This document shows, piece after piece, positions 34,058 through 45,700 of a stretch of DNA of 64,000 nt. The translations under genes and the position numbers were made by a program. Source of the stretch: Neostapfia colusana (taxonomy: Eukaryota > Streptophyta > Magnoliopsida > Poales > Poaceae); the NCBI GenBank assembly GCA_030760725.1, contig JASWHV010000008.1, forward strand, positions 55,899,671 to 55,963,670. The letters run 5' to 3'. Position 1 is the first letter of the stretch. Every line of letters begins with the position of its first letter. The notes beneath the pieces are model-generated. The model saw only the letters and a list, made by a program, of their open reading frames with translations. It made no database searches and had not been told where the DNA came from.

Positions 34058-35419
34058 AAGGACAAGCTCAGGGAGTTATCTACGAAGGACTACAGAACCA
34101 ACAATTCGAGATCCAAGAGCAACATAAACCACAGGAACAAGGCAAGTGCCCCTTGACAATATTGATCCCATGTTTTTTGAAAACTGTTTTATTTGCGAAA
34201 ATGTGTATGCCTGAGTCAACTTGATGGGAAACCCTTTTATAGGAGTTTACTAGTTTTGTTAACCACCCTTGTCGTCAGGGAAAGTTGATGAGTCGGGTAT
34301 GGTCATTTTACTTTTTGCTTCGCTAATCTACGGGATATGGGAAGCGATAGAATGTGTCTAGCTACTGCACTCATAATGATAATGAGAACTTGATGATAAT
34401 GAACATGAATCAGGGAAGATCTAGGCAAGCTTGGTTCATGGAAGTGGTAGAATGAGATGGTGGTTTACTTGCCATAGATCTAAGGACCGGTTCATGCCAG
34501 CACATACCAGGATGACAGTGCCACCACAAGGCCAAACATGGGTGCGGCTTAGCTGACTAATTAGGTAAGTTGCTAGATTGTTATGGACCGTGGAAGGCGA
34601 GGGGAATGGGAGTCGAGAGAGGACTGCCCTAGGAACTGCATGGTTTAAGAGGGGGCCCGTAGGTGGGAGAATGGTGATTCGAGCCAGCTGGTGAAACCTT
34701 AGTGAGTCCATACATCTAGTAGCCCCTTTGTAAAGGCTATTTTGTGATCTCTTGGCCATACACCGACGGTTGTGTACTGGTATAATGGAGGTTCTGCAGT
34801 TGCCGATGGGTGATGAAATCACAAACTTGTGGGTAAAGTGGTGCAAACTCTTAAGAGTGTAAAACTATCATGATAGCCGAGCTTACGGTTACAAGCGCCT
34901 CGCCAACTCACATGATTAGAGGGGAGGTTTGGGATGGATATTTGGCTTGGTTATTGGAAAGGTCATTGGTTTGGTTATGGTTTGGTCATTGAGGTTTGGT
35001 TTCGAGACCGTTGAGTCTTGGTAATGAGATTGGGACTGTTGAGTCGTGATAATGAGCTTTGCTCTCGGTTATGAGACGTGATTGAATATGAGATGAGATG
35101 GTATTCATGAGCATGAGAAAAAGTTGAGAAAGATATATGTCTGGATGAGACATGAAAAGAGGTGGAATATGACAGAGGTATGTTAAAGTTTTAATTGGAT
35201 ACATGTTGGGATTAAATTCACTTAAAGCTAGTTTCTGTTTTTACCATGTTTTGAGAAATAAACTTTGCTTTTATGCAATGAGCCTTTTTATACCTACCTT
35301 GTTGTAAGCTACATGTCATACTTCCCGCACTTGCTGAGTACGACATGTACTCACCCTTGCATTATCATACATCATCAGCAACAGGAGAGGAGTACTTCGA
35401 AGAGCATGTGGAGTACTAG
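34058..35419 (+). CDS. Split acidic reading frame inside Tekay-2 5' LTR (unknown function)
   Basis: Internal exon 34058-34141 (84 nt) follows CGTAAGTAG and ends AACAAG before GCAAGTGCCC, a GC-type donor. The last exon 35385-35419 follows CATCAGCAACAG and ends TAG. Phase 1 on both sides, as in the other LTR families; the joined frame is open, Gln- and Glu-rich, and ends EEHVEY. A basic alternative frame is also open and continues to about 35480, so frame choice rests on the cross-family comparison. The first exon and start codon are unresolved. Confidence 0.45.
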
Positions 35420-35694
35420 ACGTGTGATCTACCGTCAACTTGCCTGTGGAGTAGGAGATGGAGCCGCTGCTGCTATTTAGTTTTGCTTCAGCAATAGTTT
35501 AGAAGACTTTTGCTGCTAGAATAAGACTTCCGCTGCTAGAATGAGTTAGAGATTCATGAGACATTGTAATAAAATCCTATTATTCGTGGCTATATTCTGA
35601 ATTCAGTTTGTGGATTACATATATATGTGTGATGAACATCCTGGGCACACATATGCATCAGCTGGGTTCCGTTTTCACGTGACTGGGCGTCACA

Positions 35695-35900
35695 GATTGG
35701 TATCAGAGCCACGTTGACCGTAGGACGCAGGCCTAGTCACAGAGTGGCATTAGAGCCACGTTGACTGTAGGACGCAGGCCTAGTAACAGATTGGTATTAG
35801 AAGCCACGCTGAACATAGGACGCAAGCCTAGGTAGAAGTCACAGATTGGCATTAGAACCCCATTGACCGTAGGACGAAGTCACAGATTGTTATCTCCCAA
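35695..35900 (+). other. Tekay-2 leader with reiterated PBS units
   Basis: GATTGGTATCAGAGCC directly after the LTR is a tRNA-iMet PBS (35698-35709). The unit GATTGGTATNAGAGCCACGTTGACCGTAGGACGCAGGCCTAG-like then repeats about four times with period about 45-60 bp. Later copies have one or more mismatches in the PBS. Confidence 0.8.
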
Positions 35901-36159
35901 AACCACATAGGACTCCCATTGAATAAGCTTCAATAGGAGTGGTGTGAACTTTGTGATAATTGCTTGTGTTTGAGTGCTTAGTGTGAGTTGTGGGACGTTT
36001 CAGCGTTGTCCATATCCACACATAAGTAGAGAGATGTGAGATGTTTCGGCATGTGTTCACATCCTCATATAGGTTGATATATAGTTCATACCTTGATGCA
36101 TATAGTTGGAGGATCAATCTAAACTTCTAACTTCTATTCCACTCGACTCTCTCTCACAG

Positions 36160-37790
36160 ATGGTGAGAGAAAACGCCGGCCGTCAAAGGAGGAACGTCCG
36201 TGGCAACCATGAACCACAAGAGGATGACCACGAGGCAGTTCCTCAGAATGTTAACCCCGGGGCTGGTGCAAACAACTTGGAATGGTTGATGGATATGCAG
36301 AACCAGCTCATGTAAACAATGATCCAAACTTTGGGTCATCTGCAAGACAATAACAACAACCCTGTTCCTGCACCCCCGCCACCACCACCGCCACCACCGC
36401 CGGCTCATAACAGACTGGGAGAGTTCATGAGGACTCGACCACCTACTTTTGCACAAGCTAATAATCCCATGGAGGCCGATGATTAGTTGAAGTCCATGGA
36501 GAAGAAGCTTGCCATAGTTCAGTGCAATGATTGAGAGAAAGTTCTCTTCGCATCGCACCAACTCATGGGAGCAGCCGCTGACTGGTGGGATGCTCTCTGC
36601 AACGCTCATGTCAACCAGGGGACTATCACTTGGACTGAGTTCAAGGAGAGTTTCCGCTCTTATTACGTCCCTGCTGGAGTCATGATGCTAAAAAGACAAG
36701 AGTTTGAAGGTCTTCGCCAAGGACGGAAGAGCGTGAATGAGTACCTCAACAAGTTCACGCACTGTCACGATATGCCCCCGAAGACGTTAACTCGGATCAA
36801 CGAAAGCAGAACTTGTTCATGAGAGGGTTGAACAATGAGATCCAAGTTCAGCTCCTCAACAACGACTATGCGAACTTCCAGAAGCTAGTTGACAAAGCTA
36901 TAGTGGTTTAGAGCAAGATCCGAGAGATAGAGCAAGAGGGCAAAAGAAAGATGCCATACCAGCCACAAGGGAGCAATGTACGTCCCCGGTACATGCCACC
37001 AGATGCTCCGCAGTATGGATCTTCCACTTCTACTTTTCGCCCTAATCAACCACCACATCAACGTCCTGTTACACAAGCACCTCGTGTGCCCTTGCCTCTG
37101 GCGCCTCGTCCCAACATGGGCGCCCCTGTTCAAAATCCCCGCCCCAATGTCCCCGCTGTCTTGGGGAACAAGGCATGCTTTGCATGCAGAGAAACAGGAG
37201 ACTTTGCGAGTCAGTGCCTGAGAAAAGGCATTGGACAGCCAAGCAACGTGCCCAAGCAGAACCCACGGCCGAACTATCAAGGCAACCGTGGACAACAGAG
37301 CTACGCTCGTGGCAACGTGAACCATGTCTCCGCTGAGGAAGCACAACAGGCTGAGGACGTCGTGATTGGTACGTTCCTTGCCAACTCCAACCCAGCCACC
37401 ATCTTATTTGATTCCGGAGCATCACATTCATTCATATCATCCAAGTATGTTGCCAAGTACAATCTACCCATATCACACATGAAATATACTATGTTGGTTA
37501 ATTTTCCCGGTGGAGAGATGAGGACTAATATAGTATGTCCGAAAGTAAGCCTTAAAATAAGGTGGGTAGACTTCCTTGCCAACCATATTGTCTTGGATTC
37601 CCAAGGGCTTGACATAATACTCAGGATGGATTGGTTAAGCAAGCACAACGGAGTAATCCAATGTGCTGAGAGGAGCATGCAGTTGACAAATGAGCTGGGT
37701 ACCAGTATTGAGTTCAAGTCAGCCCAACCAACAACTGAGAAGGCAACGTTGAATCACATTGAAGAAGCAAGTCCAAACAATACGGGAGAA
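36160..37790 (+). pseudogene. Tekay-2 gag and protease, broken
   Basis: The ATG at 36160 directly follows CTCTCTCACAG, a good 3' splice site. The N-terminus matches Tekay-3. In-frame stops follow QNQLM (about 36313), EADD (about 36484), QCND (about 36531) and near 36909. A frameshift lies near 36765. The retrotrans_gag core includes AAADWWDAL and FRSYYVP. The zinc knuckle at about 37177-37218 reads CFACRETGDFASQC, with the metal-binding His replaced by Asp. Protease DSGASHSF is at about 37411-37434, with DIILRMDWL later. After NHIEEA (about 37765) sequence jumps to the integrase tail. Confidence 0.9.
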
Positions 37791-38010
37791 CTTGAAGGCT
37801 GCTCAGTCACGACAAAAAGGCTATGCGGAAAATAGGCGAAGAAAGTTGACCTTCGAAGTAGGGGACTTCGTGTACCTTAAGGTATCGCCTATCCGAGGCC
37901 AACAACATTTCAACATCAAAGGCAAGTTAGCACCTCGCTACATCGGGCCCTTTCAGATTTTGGGCAAGTGAGGGGAGGTAGCCTATCAACTAGAGCTCCC
38001 AATGCACCTC
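37759..38010 (+). pseudogene. Tekay-2 integrase C-terminal part, 5' piece
   Basis: The stretch with QTIRENLKAAQ, FVYLKVSPIRG and PRYIGPFQI is the post-catalytic integrase region found before chromodomains. The integrase catalytic core, RNase H and RT are absent, so about 2.5-3 kb was deleted between protease and here. An in-frame TGA follows LGK at about 37970. The piece stops at the Sirevirus target site. Confidence 0.88.
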
Positions 38011-39740
38011 TGAAAGTTGCCTAGAGGGGGGGTGAATAGGCTAATAAAACCTGAAATTCAAATAAACAGCGGACAAAACCAGAGCAGGCCGGACTAGTCC
38101 GGTCTGAGGTTGGACTAGTCCGGTCTAAGCCTAATTTGTGTTTTAGTTTTCCTTTTAAGTTTGTTTGAGCAGAAAATATGTGGTAGTCAAGTGATATCAC
38201 TAATTAGTTGAGAATGGTTAGATTGCAAAATAATAGAATAACTTGTGAGAAATAACACAATGAAAGCTTGACAAGTAATTTTAGTGAGCAATTTAAATAG
38301 TAGAGAGACCAAGAGACACGATTTATCCCGAGGTTCGATTCCACACAGAAACCTACGTCCTCGTTGAGGAGTCCACCAAGGAACGGGTCTTTTCTAACCC
38401 TTCCCTCACCGAGCGATCACCAAGATCAAGCCCGGGCTTTTCACTATCAATCGAATGTAAATACAATGATCTTAGGGGCTACTCACACTTTGAGGTTCCC
38501 TACACCAACCAAGTAGTTCTAGAATTCAAAGTACAACTGTTAAAAACTCAAAATAACAGTTAGAGTGCAAAGGAATCAAACCGAGAGCTCAAACGTCGGT
38601 CACCACGTCTTTCCTCTCACAAGAACCACTAACTCCTTAAGATCCAATCTTAGGGGTCTAGAAGGTGAGGAAAGAGGCTTAGAAGAGCTCTAGGAATGAG
38701 TTTTCAGCGCTTGGGTTCGTGTCTTGTCAATTCTCAGCCGGGGGGTCTCCTTTTATAGAAATCCCGGCATTTAGCCGTTACCAACTAAAGTCCGGACTAG
38801 TCCGGTCCCAACCTCGGACTAGTCCGGTCTTAAGGGACCACTCACGTCACCGCTTAACAAATAAAGTTTTAGTGACCGTTGGATTCAAATGGTCATGAAA
38901 CCCCGGACTAGTCTGGCCAAGAGCGGACTAGTCCGATCTCAATCAGGAACCTTTGTTCCATATGAGAACGGACTAATCTGGTAGGGGCGGACTAGTCCGG
39001 CCCAAAGGGCGGACTAGTCCGGTCTTACCAGACTTAGTCTAAAAACTCTCTCAACTGGAGTGCGGACTAGTCCAGTCAACCTCGGACTAGTCCGAGCTCA
39101 CATAGGAACCTTTGTTCCGTCCTAATTCGGACTAGTCTGAAAAGATCGGACTAGTCCGGCCTGTGGAGCAGACTAGTCCGATGGCACTCAGAGACTTCTT
39201 CTCCGGACCTAAGCGGCTTAGTCCGCTTAGCGGACTAGTCCAGCCTCTTGGGCGGACTAGTCCGGCCTTCTGAGACTTAGTCTCATAACGGCTCAGACTC
39301 ACACAACAACGGACTTGTCCGACCTTTAACGGACAAGTCCGAACTGACTCAGAGACTCTTTATCCGGTCTAAAGAGGATTAGTCCGGGTATGAACTGACT
39401 AGTCCGGCCATTTGTCTGGACAAGTCCGGTCTTCCCTTTTCTTCATATCTATGACTACTTAGTCTCATGATTCTAACTTTCTATCCTTCGTTTGAGCTCT
39501 CTAGTGATTCTCAAGCACTCTAAAAGAGAAGACCCTATACACAACTAGAATAATGTGAAGATTAGTAGAAAATGCTATTTTCTACTCTTTCAAGTCTTCT
39601 TCTTTTCCTTTTGCTTCTTGAGAGACTCCATATCCATTTCTTTCATAAACACATGTGCTCATACTCAGTAGAAACTTATTAGCATCTTAATTGTCGTCAT
39701 CAATCAACCAAAACTCATGGGGATTACCTAGATGTGTGCA
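38011..39740 (-). repeat. Sirevirus 3' LTR
   Basis: Matches 48369-50075. On the plus strand it starts TGAAAGTTGCC. The far end (minus-strand TGCACACATC) differs from the 5' LTR start (TGAAAGTGCATC), a short local change. The minus-strand TATA box TATAAAAG lies at 38750-38757. Confidence 0.92.
38785..39435 (-). promoter_or_regulatory. Palindrome array in Sirevirus U3
   Basis: About twenty copies of CGGACTAGTCCG or close variants (CGGACTTGTCCG, CGGACAAGTCCG), often flanked to CCGGACTAGTCCGG, in 650 bp directly upstream of the TATA box on the element strand. Two more lie near the other LTR end (38090-38122). The 5' LTR has the same array at about 49145-49765. Palindromic repeats in U3 are, as I recall, reported for Sireviruses; the bound factor is unknown. 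Confidence 0.8.
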
Positions 39741-40123
39741 TAATGGATTATCAAGAAAGAAAGAAAAATATGCACAAGAGTGAGTTCTTGGGGAATTTCA
39801 TGCTTACATGTGTTATGGTGGTGTGACTAAGTATAAGCAGTAACCACATTAAGAAAGATATAACATTTACGAGCAAGCATATTTCATTATGGCATAATTT
39901 GAAGAGATAAAACAACATAGTCATTACAAAAATAACATAACGTGGCATAATGTAGCATAGTTATTACAAACCAGCATGAAATGAGTTTAAAGAGCAAGAC
40001 TATGACTATGACTAGACTACTCCCCCATATTCTCTCCCCCTTTGGCATCAAGGCACCAAAAAAGGGAAAGAAAAAAAAGGAGAAAACCTAATCACTATCA
40101 TCTTGATCTTCGTCGTGGTCACT
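39741..40123 (-). other. Sirevirus 3' untranslated region with polypurine motif
   Basis: The minus strand has GGGGGAGAGAATATGGGGGA at about 40020-40042, a typical Sirevirus polypurine tract. It sits about 280 bp from the LTR rather than touching it. The sequence next to the LTR has no purine run. No reading frame was seen. Confidence 0.6.
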
Positions 40124-41731
40124 CTAAGTCTCCTCGTCCTCATCCTCATCTTCATCGTCATCCTCGTGATGGGTGTGGGAGGTAGGAGGAGCAGCTGAGG
40201 AGGATCCAAAATAGGCAAGCTCATCCTGCGTGAGAGTGGGAAACTCTGTCACGTCGTCATCATCTGATGACGGTGGAGACATAGGTATCTCCATCTTATC
40301 GCACATGGCCTTGAGATACTTCTCTTGGCATTGCTTCATCTTTTGCATGCGAACTTCCACCTTCCGGCACGAGGAGAATATGGCCTTGAAGATCTTGAGC
40401 AGTCCACTAGAGGAGCCACTCGCTGACGGAGGGATGGATGGTCCGGCAGAGGAGGATGGAGCTGCAGTGGATCCCCTGCCCAAGGATGCAGGAGGGCGAG
40501 GAAGAGGAGTCGGCATCTGAGGACGTAGCTACCTGTGCTTCACATCCTTTGCAAACTCTAGCCCTGTGACTTTTTCAATCATGCACATGATGTATGGTGC
40601 ATAGCCACAAGATCTGTTCGGGGTGTGGGAGATGTTGAAGATGTCGTTGTAGATGTAGTCAAAGACATTGAATTTCTCTTCTTCATTGAGAAGCTTCAAC
40701 AGGTTTCTGAGGTACCCCTGTATCATCCCCGCATCTCCATCTTTTGGAGCTAGAGTCTTCCTCAGAACTCTGTTCATCACTCCAAAGAAGGGTTTGATGT
40801 TGTGTGTTGAGGATGCCTCATAGGAGAGATAGGAAGGATACATGAAGTCCAAGTCATCCTTTCCTAGAGTTCTCTCATTGTGAACTATGATCTCATAGTT
40901 CAAATGCTCCCCAAGTCCTAGGATGCGAGCAAACTCATCATATAGAACCGAGTACACCACACCATTTGTCATCCACGTGATTTTCCTGTTTCCATAGGTG
41001 TGGAAGTAACAGGTGGTGTAGAACTGGACTATGACCTCAATGTTCCAATCATATTGAAAAGCCATCAAGTCTTTGATCCCATGGCGTTCTGTTGCTTCAA
41101 TTACTGCATCAAAGGCTTGATGTTTCTTGTTGGCCATGTATGGCCAGCCCACCCACTGAGCATCAACTACCGGTGTCTTCATTGGGAGATAGACATGCCG
41201 GTAGTAGTCACAATGGAAGTCACACCAGAAGCGAGGGTCTGGTGTGGACTTCTCGTACTTGTAAACCTCCTCCTCCCGGAACCTTCTGGCTTTGTCGGCT
41301 CCATTCCCCTTGAAGGTTGCACTTGCCAAATTGGGTTGGCGGTTTGGGTTGTGCATGGGAGGTGCCCTTTCAAGGGGCCCAACAGGTCCCTGTGGGGGAT
41401 TTTCCCTTCCCCATCTAGGGTTGTCATGAATAACGAGTCCCCTGTTGGCTAGAGCCTTTTTCCTGGAAGGATAAGCTGCTTTGTCTTTTCCTTTGTCTTG
41501 GGTCGATTTTTGTGGCTCGGCGGGCTGTTTGTCCTTCAGGGTGACTAGTCTTTTCCTCCTTGGAGGATCAACAGACTGGTAGGCTTGGGCTTCCCTGTCA
41601 GCCCATTTCTTCGTCCGAGCCTCCCTTGCAGCAGCCTCTACTGCCTCTGCCTCGGCTGCCGCACGATAAGCGGCTTGACGAGCTGCTTCGGCCTCGGGAT
41701 TTGGAAGAGGGTTGTCGTTGGGTCCTGACAT
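40124..41731 (-). pseudogene. Sirevirus extra ORF (envelope position), one in-frame UAG
   Basis: ATG at 41731 opens 400 codons ending TAG at 40531-40529. The same frame continues past the stop for about 135 codons to 40124. The N-terminus is Ala/Glu-rich and helical (residues 10-50), then basic with RRKRLVTLKDK, a possible nuclear signal. Residues about 165-395 form a folded-looking domain with WMTNG, ILGLG and NRSCGYAPYI, resembling plant transposon-associated domains of unknown role. After the stop come Pro/Ser-rich and then very acidic sequence (DEDEDEDE). No signal peptide or membrane segment is visible, so an envelope role is not supported. The UAG could be damage or a readthrough site. 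Confidence 0.7.
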
Positions 41732-41814
41732 GATCTGGTGAGAAAAGAAGTATTTAGCTGATGGAGTATTGCGTTTAAATTAGTTTACAAATCCAAAGTT
41801 AGGGGCTAAGATTG

Positions 41815-42490
41815 TATCATCCGGACTTGTTCGGGCAGGAGGCGGACTAGTCCGCTTCGGCCGGACTTGTCCGGTTGGAGTCCGGACTAGTCCGGACTTT
41901 ACAGTTTTAAACCCTAACTAATGGGATTTGATTACTAATTCATCAAAGTAGTTGCAATACTATGGGGTTTTGAAATAATATGGCATAGGAATCTTAGAGA
42001 AGCCCTAAGGTACCTAAGATATGTTCTAGGAATAGGATTTTTGTGAAAAGTCAAGGCTAGGTTAAAAAGTACCTTGGAGTGAAGGAATGTGATGAAATCC
42101 GCGGTTCGAAGGGGCGGAGATGGTCGGAGAAGAGTTCCCCGCACTCCACAAGCCTTGAATCGAGGATGCCTTCGAGGGATTTGAGGGAGAACTCCAAAAT
42201 CGCCAATGGGGGCGAGTTTTGGAGGAGAGAAGTGGAGTGGAGGTGAATGAGGGAGAGGGAGGGGTGTCAGCCCGACCCTTGGAGGTTAAGTCTCCAGGGG
42301 TCGGACTAGTCCGGTCCTTAGTCCGGACTAGTCCGGTCTGTCGGACTAGGTCCGGACTAGTCTATAGTCCAGACTTGTCCGGGTGACAGGCGGACTAGTC
42401 CGTTGTGGACTTGTCCGCTACATCTCGGACTTCTTAGAATGCTCGGACTTGTCCGACATCTAGGTCGGACTAGTCCGGTTCTTAAAGTCT
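41815..42490 (-). repeat. Second palindrome cluster between Sirevirus pol and extra ORF
   Basis: CGGACTAGTCCG and CGGACTTGTCCG variants occur about 14 times in two groups (41817-41905 and 42298-42482), just upstream of the extra ORF start at 41731. The same words make up the U3 array. No reading frame spans it. Confidence 0.8.
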
Positions 42491-42713
42491 AAAAATTCTT
42501 ATAAATATCAGAATTTTGCCTTTATTTGCGGTGGATTTAATTGCACCTGCTATATGGTCCATATATATATGTTGAACAAATAATTACATGATGACCACAA
42601 TATAGCCAAAAGTAATATGAGAGAAGAAAATAGAGGAGGAACAAGTTTTTCACAATCGTGCACATTTTGGAAGTTGTGGAAGAATTTTGGATAACTTCTA
42701 TTTGCACAATTTT

Positions 42714-45700
42714 TCAACTCACATTCCTAGAGTCTAGTATGTTCAGCTCATTTCGAAGTTCACAAAATCGTTTTTCATCTAGTGGTTTGGTAAAAATATC
42801 CGCTAGTTGTTTTTCAGTTCTTACGTGTGAGATAGCTATGTCCCCCTTTATAGAATGATCTCTCAAAAAGTGATGTCGGATGTCTATATGTTTGGTCCTA
42901 GAGTGCTCAACAGGATTGTGGGCTATCTTAATGGCACTCTCATTGTCACAAAGGAGTGGAATGTTGTTCATATTGTGACCATAATCCCTTAGAGTCTGTC
43001 GCATCCAAAGAAGTTGAGCACAGCAACTCCCGGCTACGACATACTCCGCCTCAGCTGTGGAGAGAGCAATGGAGTTTTGTTTCTTGGATGACCATGATAC
43101 TAGGGACCTACCCAAAAATTGACAAGTTCCTGAGGTGCTTTTTCTATCTATTTTACATCCGGCGTGATCCGCATCGGAGTATCCGATGAGATTAAACTTA
43201 GACCCTCTTGGATACCATAATCCTAGGTTAGGTGTGCGAACTAGATATCTTAGGATCCTTTTAACGGTTGTTAAATGACATTCTTTAGGTGATGCTTGAA
43301 ATCTTGCGCATAAACATACACTAAGCATGATATCGGGTCTAGATGCGCAAAGATAAAGTAATGAGCCAATCATGGAGCGATATACCTTTTGATCCACGCT
43401 TGGTCCATCTTCATTGAGGTCAAGGTGCCCATTTGTTGCCATTGGTGTCTTGATAGGTTTTGCTTTGTCCATGTCGAACTTCATGAGTATGTTTTGTGTG
43501 TACTTGGTTTGACTAATGAACATGCCTTCCTTGAGTTGCTTGACTTGAAATCCGAGGAAGAACTTCAACTCTCCCATCATGGACATCTCAAACCTATCTG
43601 TCATTATCTTGCTAAACTCATTGCAAAAAGATGTGTTAGTAGAACCAAATATAATGTCATCGACATATATTTGGCACACAAAGAGATCGTTGTCTACATT
43701 CTTTGTGAATAGTGTATAATCTGCTTTGCCTACCTTAAAGCCATTATAAATGAGAAAGTCTCTAAGACATTCATACCAAGCTCTAGGAGCTTGTTTGAGG
43801 CCATAGAGAGCTTTATGCAATTTAAACACATGATCAGGACATTCTTGGTCTTCAAAGCCGGGTGGTTGCTCCATGTACACCTCCTCCTTGATTGGACCGT
43901 TTAGAAAGGCACTTTTCACATCCATTTGATAGAGCTTAAAATCATGATGAGTAGCATAGGCTAATAGAATACAAATAGATTCAAGCCTAGCTACGGGAGC
44001 AAAGGTTTCATCGAAATCCAAACCTTCTACTTGAGCATATCCCTTTGCTACAGTCTGGCCTTGTTTCTCGTCACCACTCCGTGTTCGTCTTGCTTGTTGC
44101 GGAACACCCACTTGGTGCCTACCATGTTTTCGTTTGGTCTTTTCACTAGGTCCCATTCTTGATTTCTTGTAAAGTTGTTTAATTCTTCTTGTATGGCTAC
44201 TACCCAATTCGAGTCCTTGAGTGCATCTTCCACCCTAAATGGTTCCAAGGACGACACAAAAGAGTAATGTGCACAAAAGCTAGCTATACGAGAATGTGTT
44301 GTTACCCCTTTTGTGATATCTCCAAGGATGTTATCAACGGGGTGATCTCGTTGAATGCTTTGATGAACCCTTGGGTGAGGCACTTGATTTCTTGAGTGGT
44401 TTTCTTCTTCTTCTTCTCCCCTTTGATCAACACCATGGTTTCGATTTTCTTCTTCCTCAAACTGACCGTCTTGATCTTGGGGTGTTTGATTTTGATCTTG
44501 AGTGAGAGGTGCCAATTTTGATGAGCTTGTAGCATCTTGTCCTACATTTTCTTGGGGACGGATTTCTCTAAGCCCCATTCTTCTTAGTGCTTCACTTGGT
44601 GCTTCTTCTTCATATAATACACATTGATCAACTTGCTCCACTTGGGAGCCATTAGTTTCATCAAACACCACGTCACGTGCAATTTCAACGCACCCGGAGG
44701 TTTTGTTGAAGACATGATAAGCGTAGGTGTTTGAGTCATAACCAAGTAGGAAACCTTCATCGGATTTCGAAGCAAATTTTGAAATCCTAGGCTTCTTGTT
44801 AAGAATATAGCATTTACTTCCAAAAACCCGAAAGTAGGAGATATTTGGTTTGTTACCGGTTAGGAGCTCGTATGAGGTTTTCTTCAAGAGTCGATGGAGG
44901 TAGAGGCGGTTTGTAGCATGACAAGCGGTGTTGATTGCCTCCGCCCAAAATCGATCTGAGGTCTTGTATTCGTCGAGCGTGGTTCTTGCCATCTCTATGA
45001 GTGTTCGGTTCTTCCTTTCAGCTACCCCATTTTGTTCGGGAGTATAAGGGGCTGAAAACTCATGTTTGATGCCTTCTTCATCCAAAAACTCTTCTACTTG
45101 AGTGTTCTTGAATTCAGAACCGTTGTCACTTCTAATCTTCTTAGTTTTTGAAGAAAACTCGTTTTGAGCTCTCCTCAAGAACTTCTCGAGGATTCCTTGA
45201 GTTTCTCCCTTATCATGCAAGAAAAATACTCAAGTGAAACGAGAATAATCATCAACAATTACAAGACCATACTTGTTACCGCCAATGCTTATATAGGTGA
45301 CAAGGCCGAAGAGGTCCATGTGAAGCATCTCCAATGGCCTTGTTGTCGTCATCACGTTCTTGGCGGGGTGAGCTGTTCCAATTTGCTTTTCTGCTTGGCA
45401 CGCCCTACATGGTCTATCCTTTTCAAAAACAACACTTTTAGTCCTTGGATGTGATCCTCCTTTTGAAGTTTTTGTAAGTTCCTCATTCCAACATGGGCTA
45501 GTCTTCTATGCCACAGCCATCCCATGTTGGTTTTTGCTATTAAGCATGTGTCAAGCTGAGCTTTATCTGTCGAAAAATCCACCAAGTAAAGTTTTCCCTT
45601 TAACACACCCTTAAAGGCAATTGAGTTATCACTTCTTCTAGAGACGGTCACATCCTCGTTAGTAAACAAGCAATTATAACCTTTCTCACATAGTTGAGAT

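Larger units (their letters stand above)
32178..35694 (+). repeat. Tekay-2 5' LTR (3517 bp)
   Basis: TGTGACACCC to GGGCGTCACA. Order: G-box array (32335-33330), TATAAATA (33512-33519), leader with a possible splice donor near 33720, acidic exons (34058-34141, 35385-35419), then the polyadenylation-like region and PBS. Compared with the 3' LTR it keeps about 200 bp (34338-34540) lost there. Confidence 0.94.

Noticed and set aside
34058..35480. Basic alternative frame through the Tekay-2 LTR exons
   Set aside because: It is open here and in Tekay-1 but has stops in the Gypsy-5 and LTR-7 exons, whereas the acidic frame is open in all four; kept only as a caveat.
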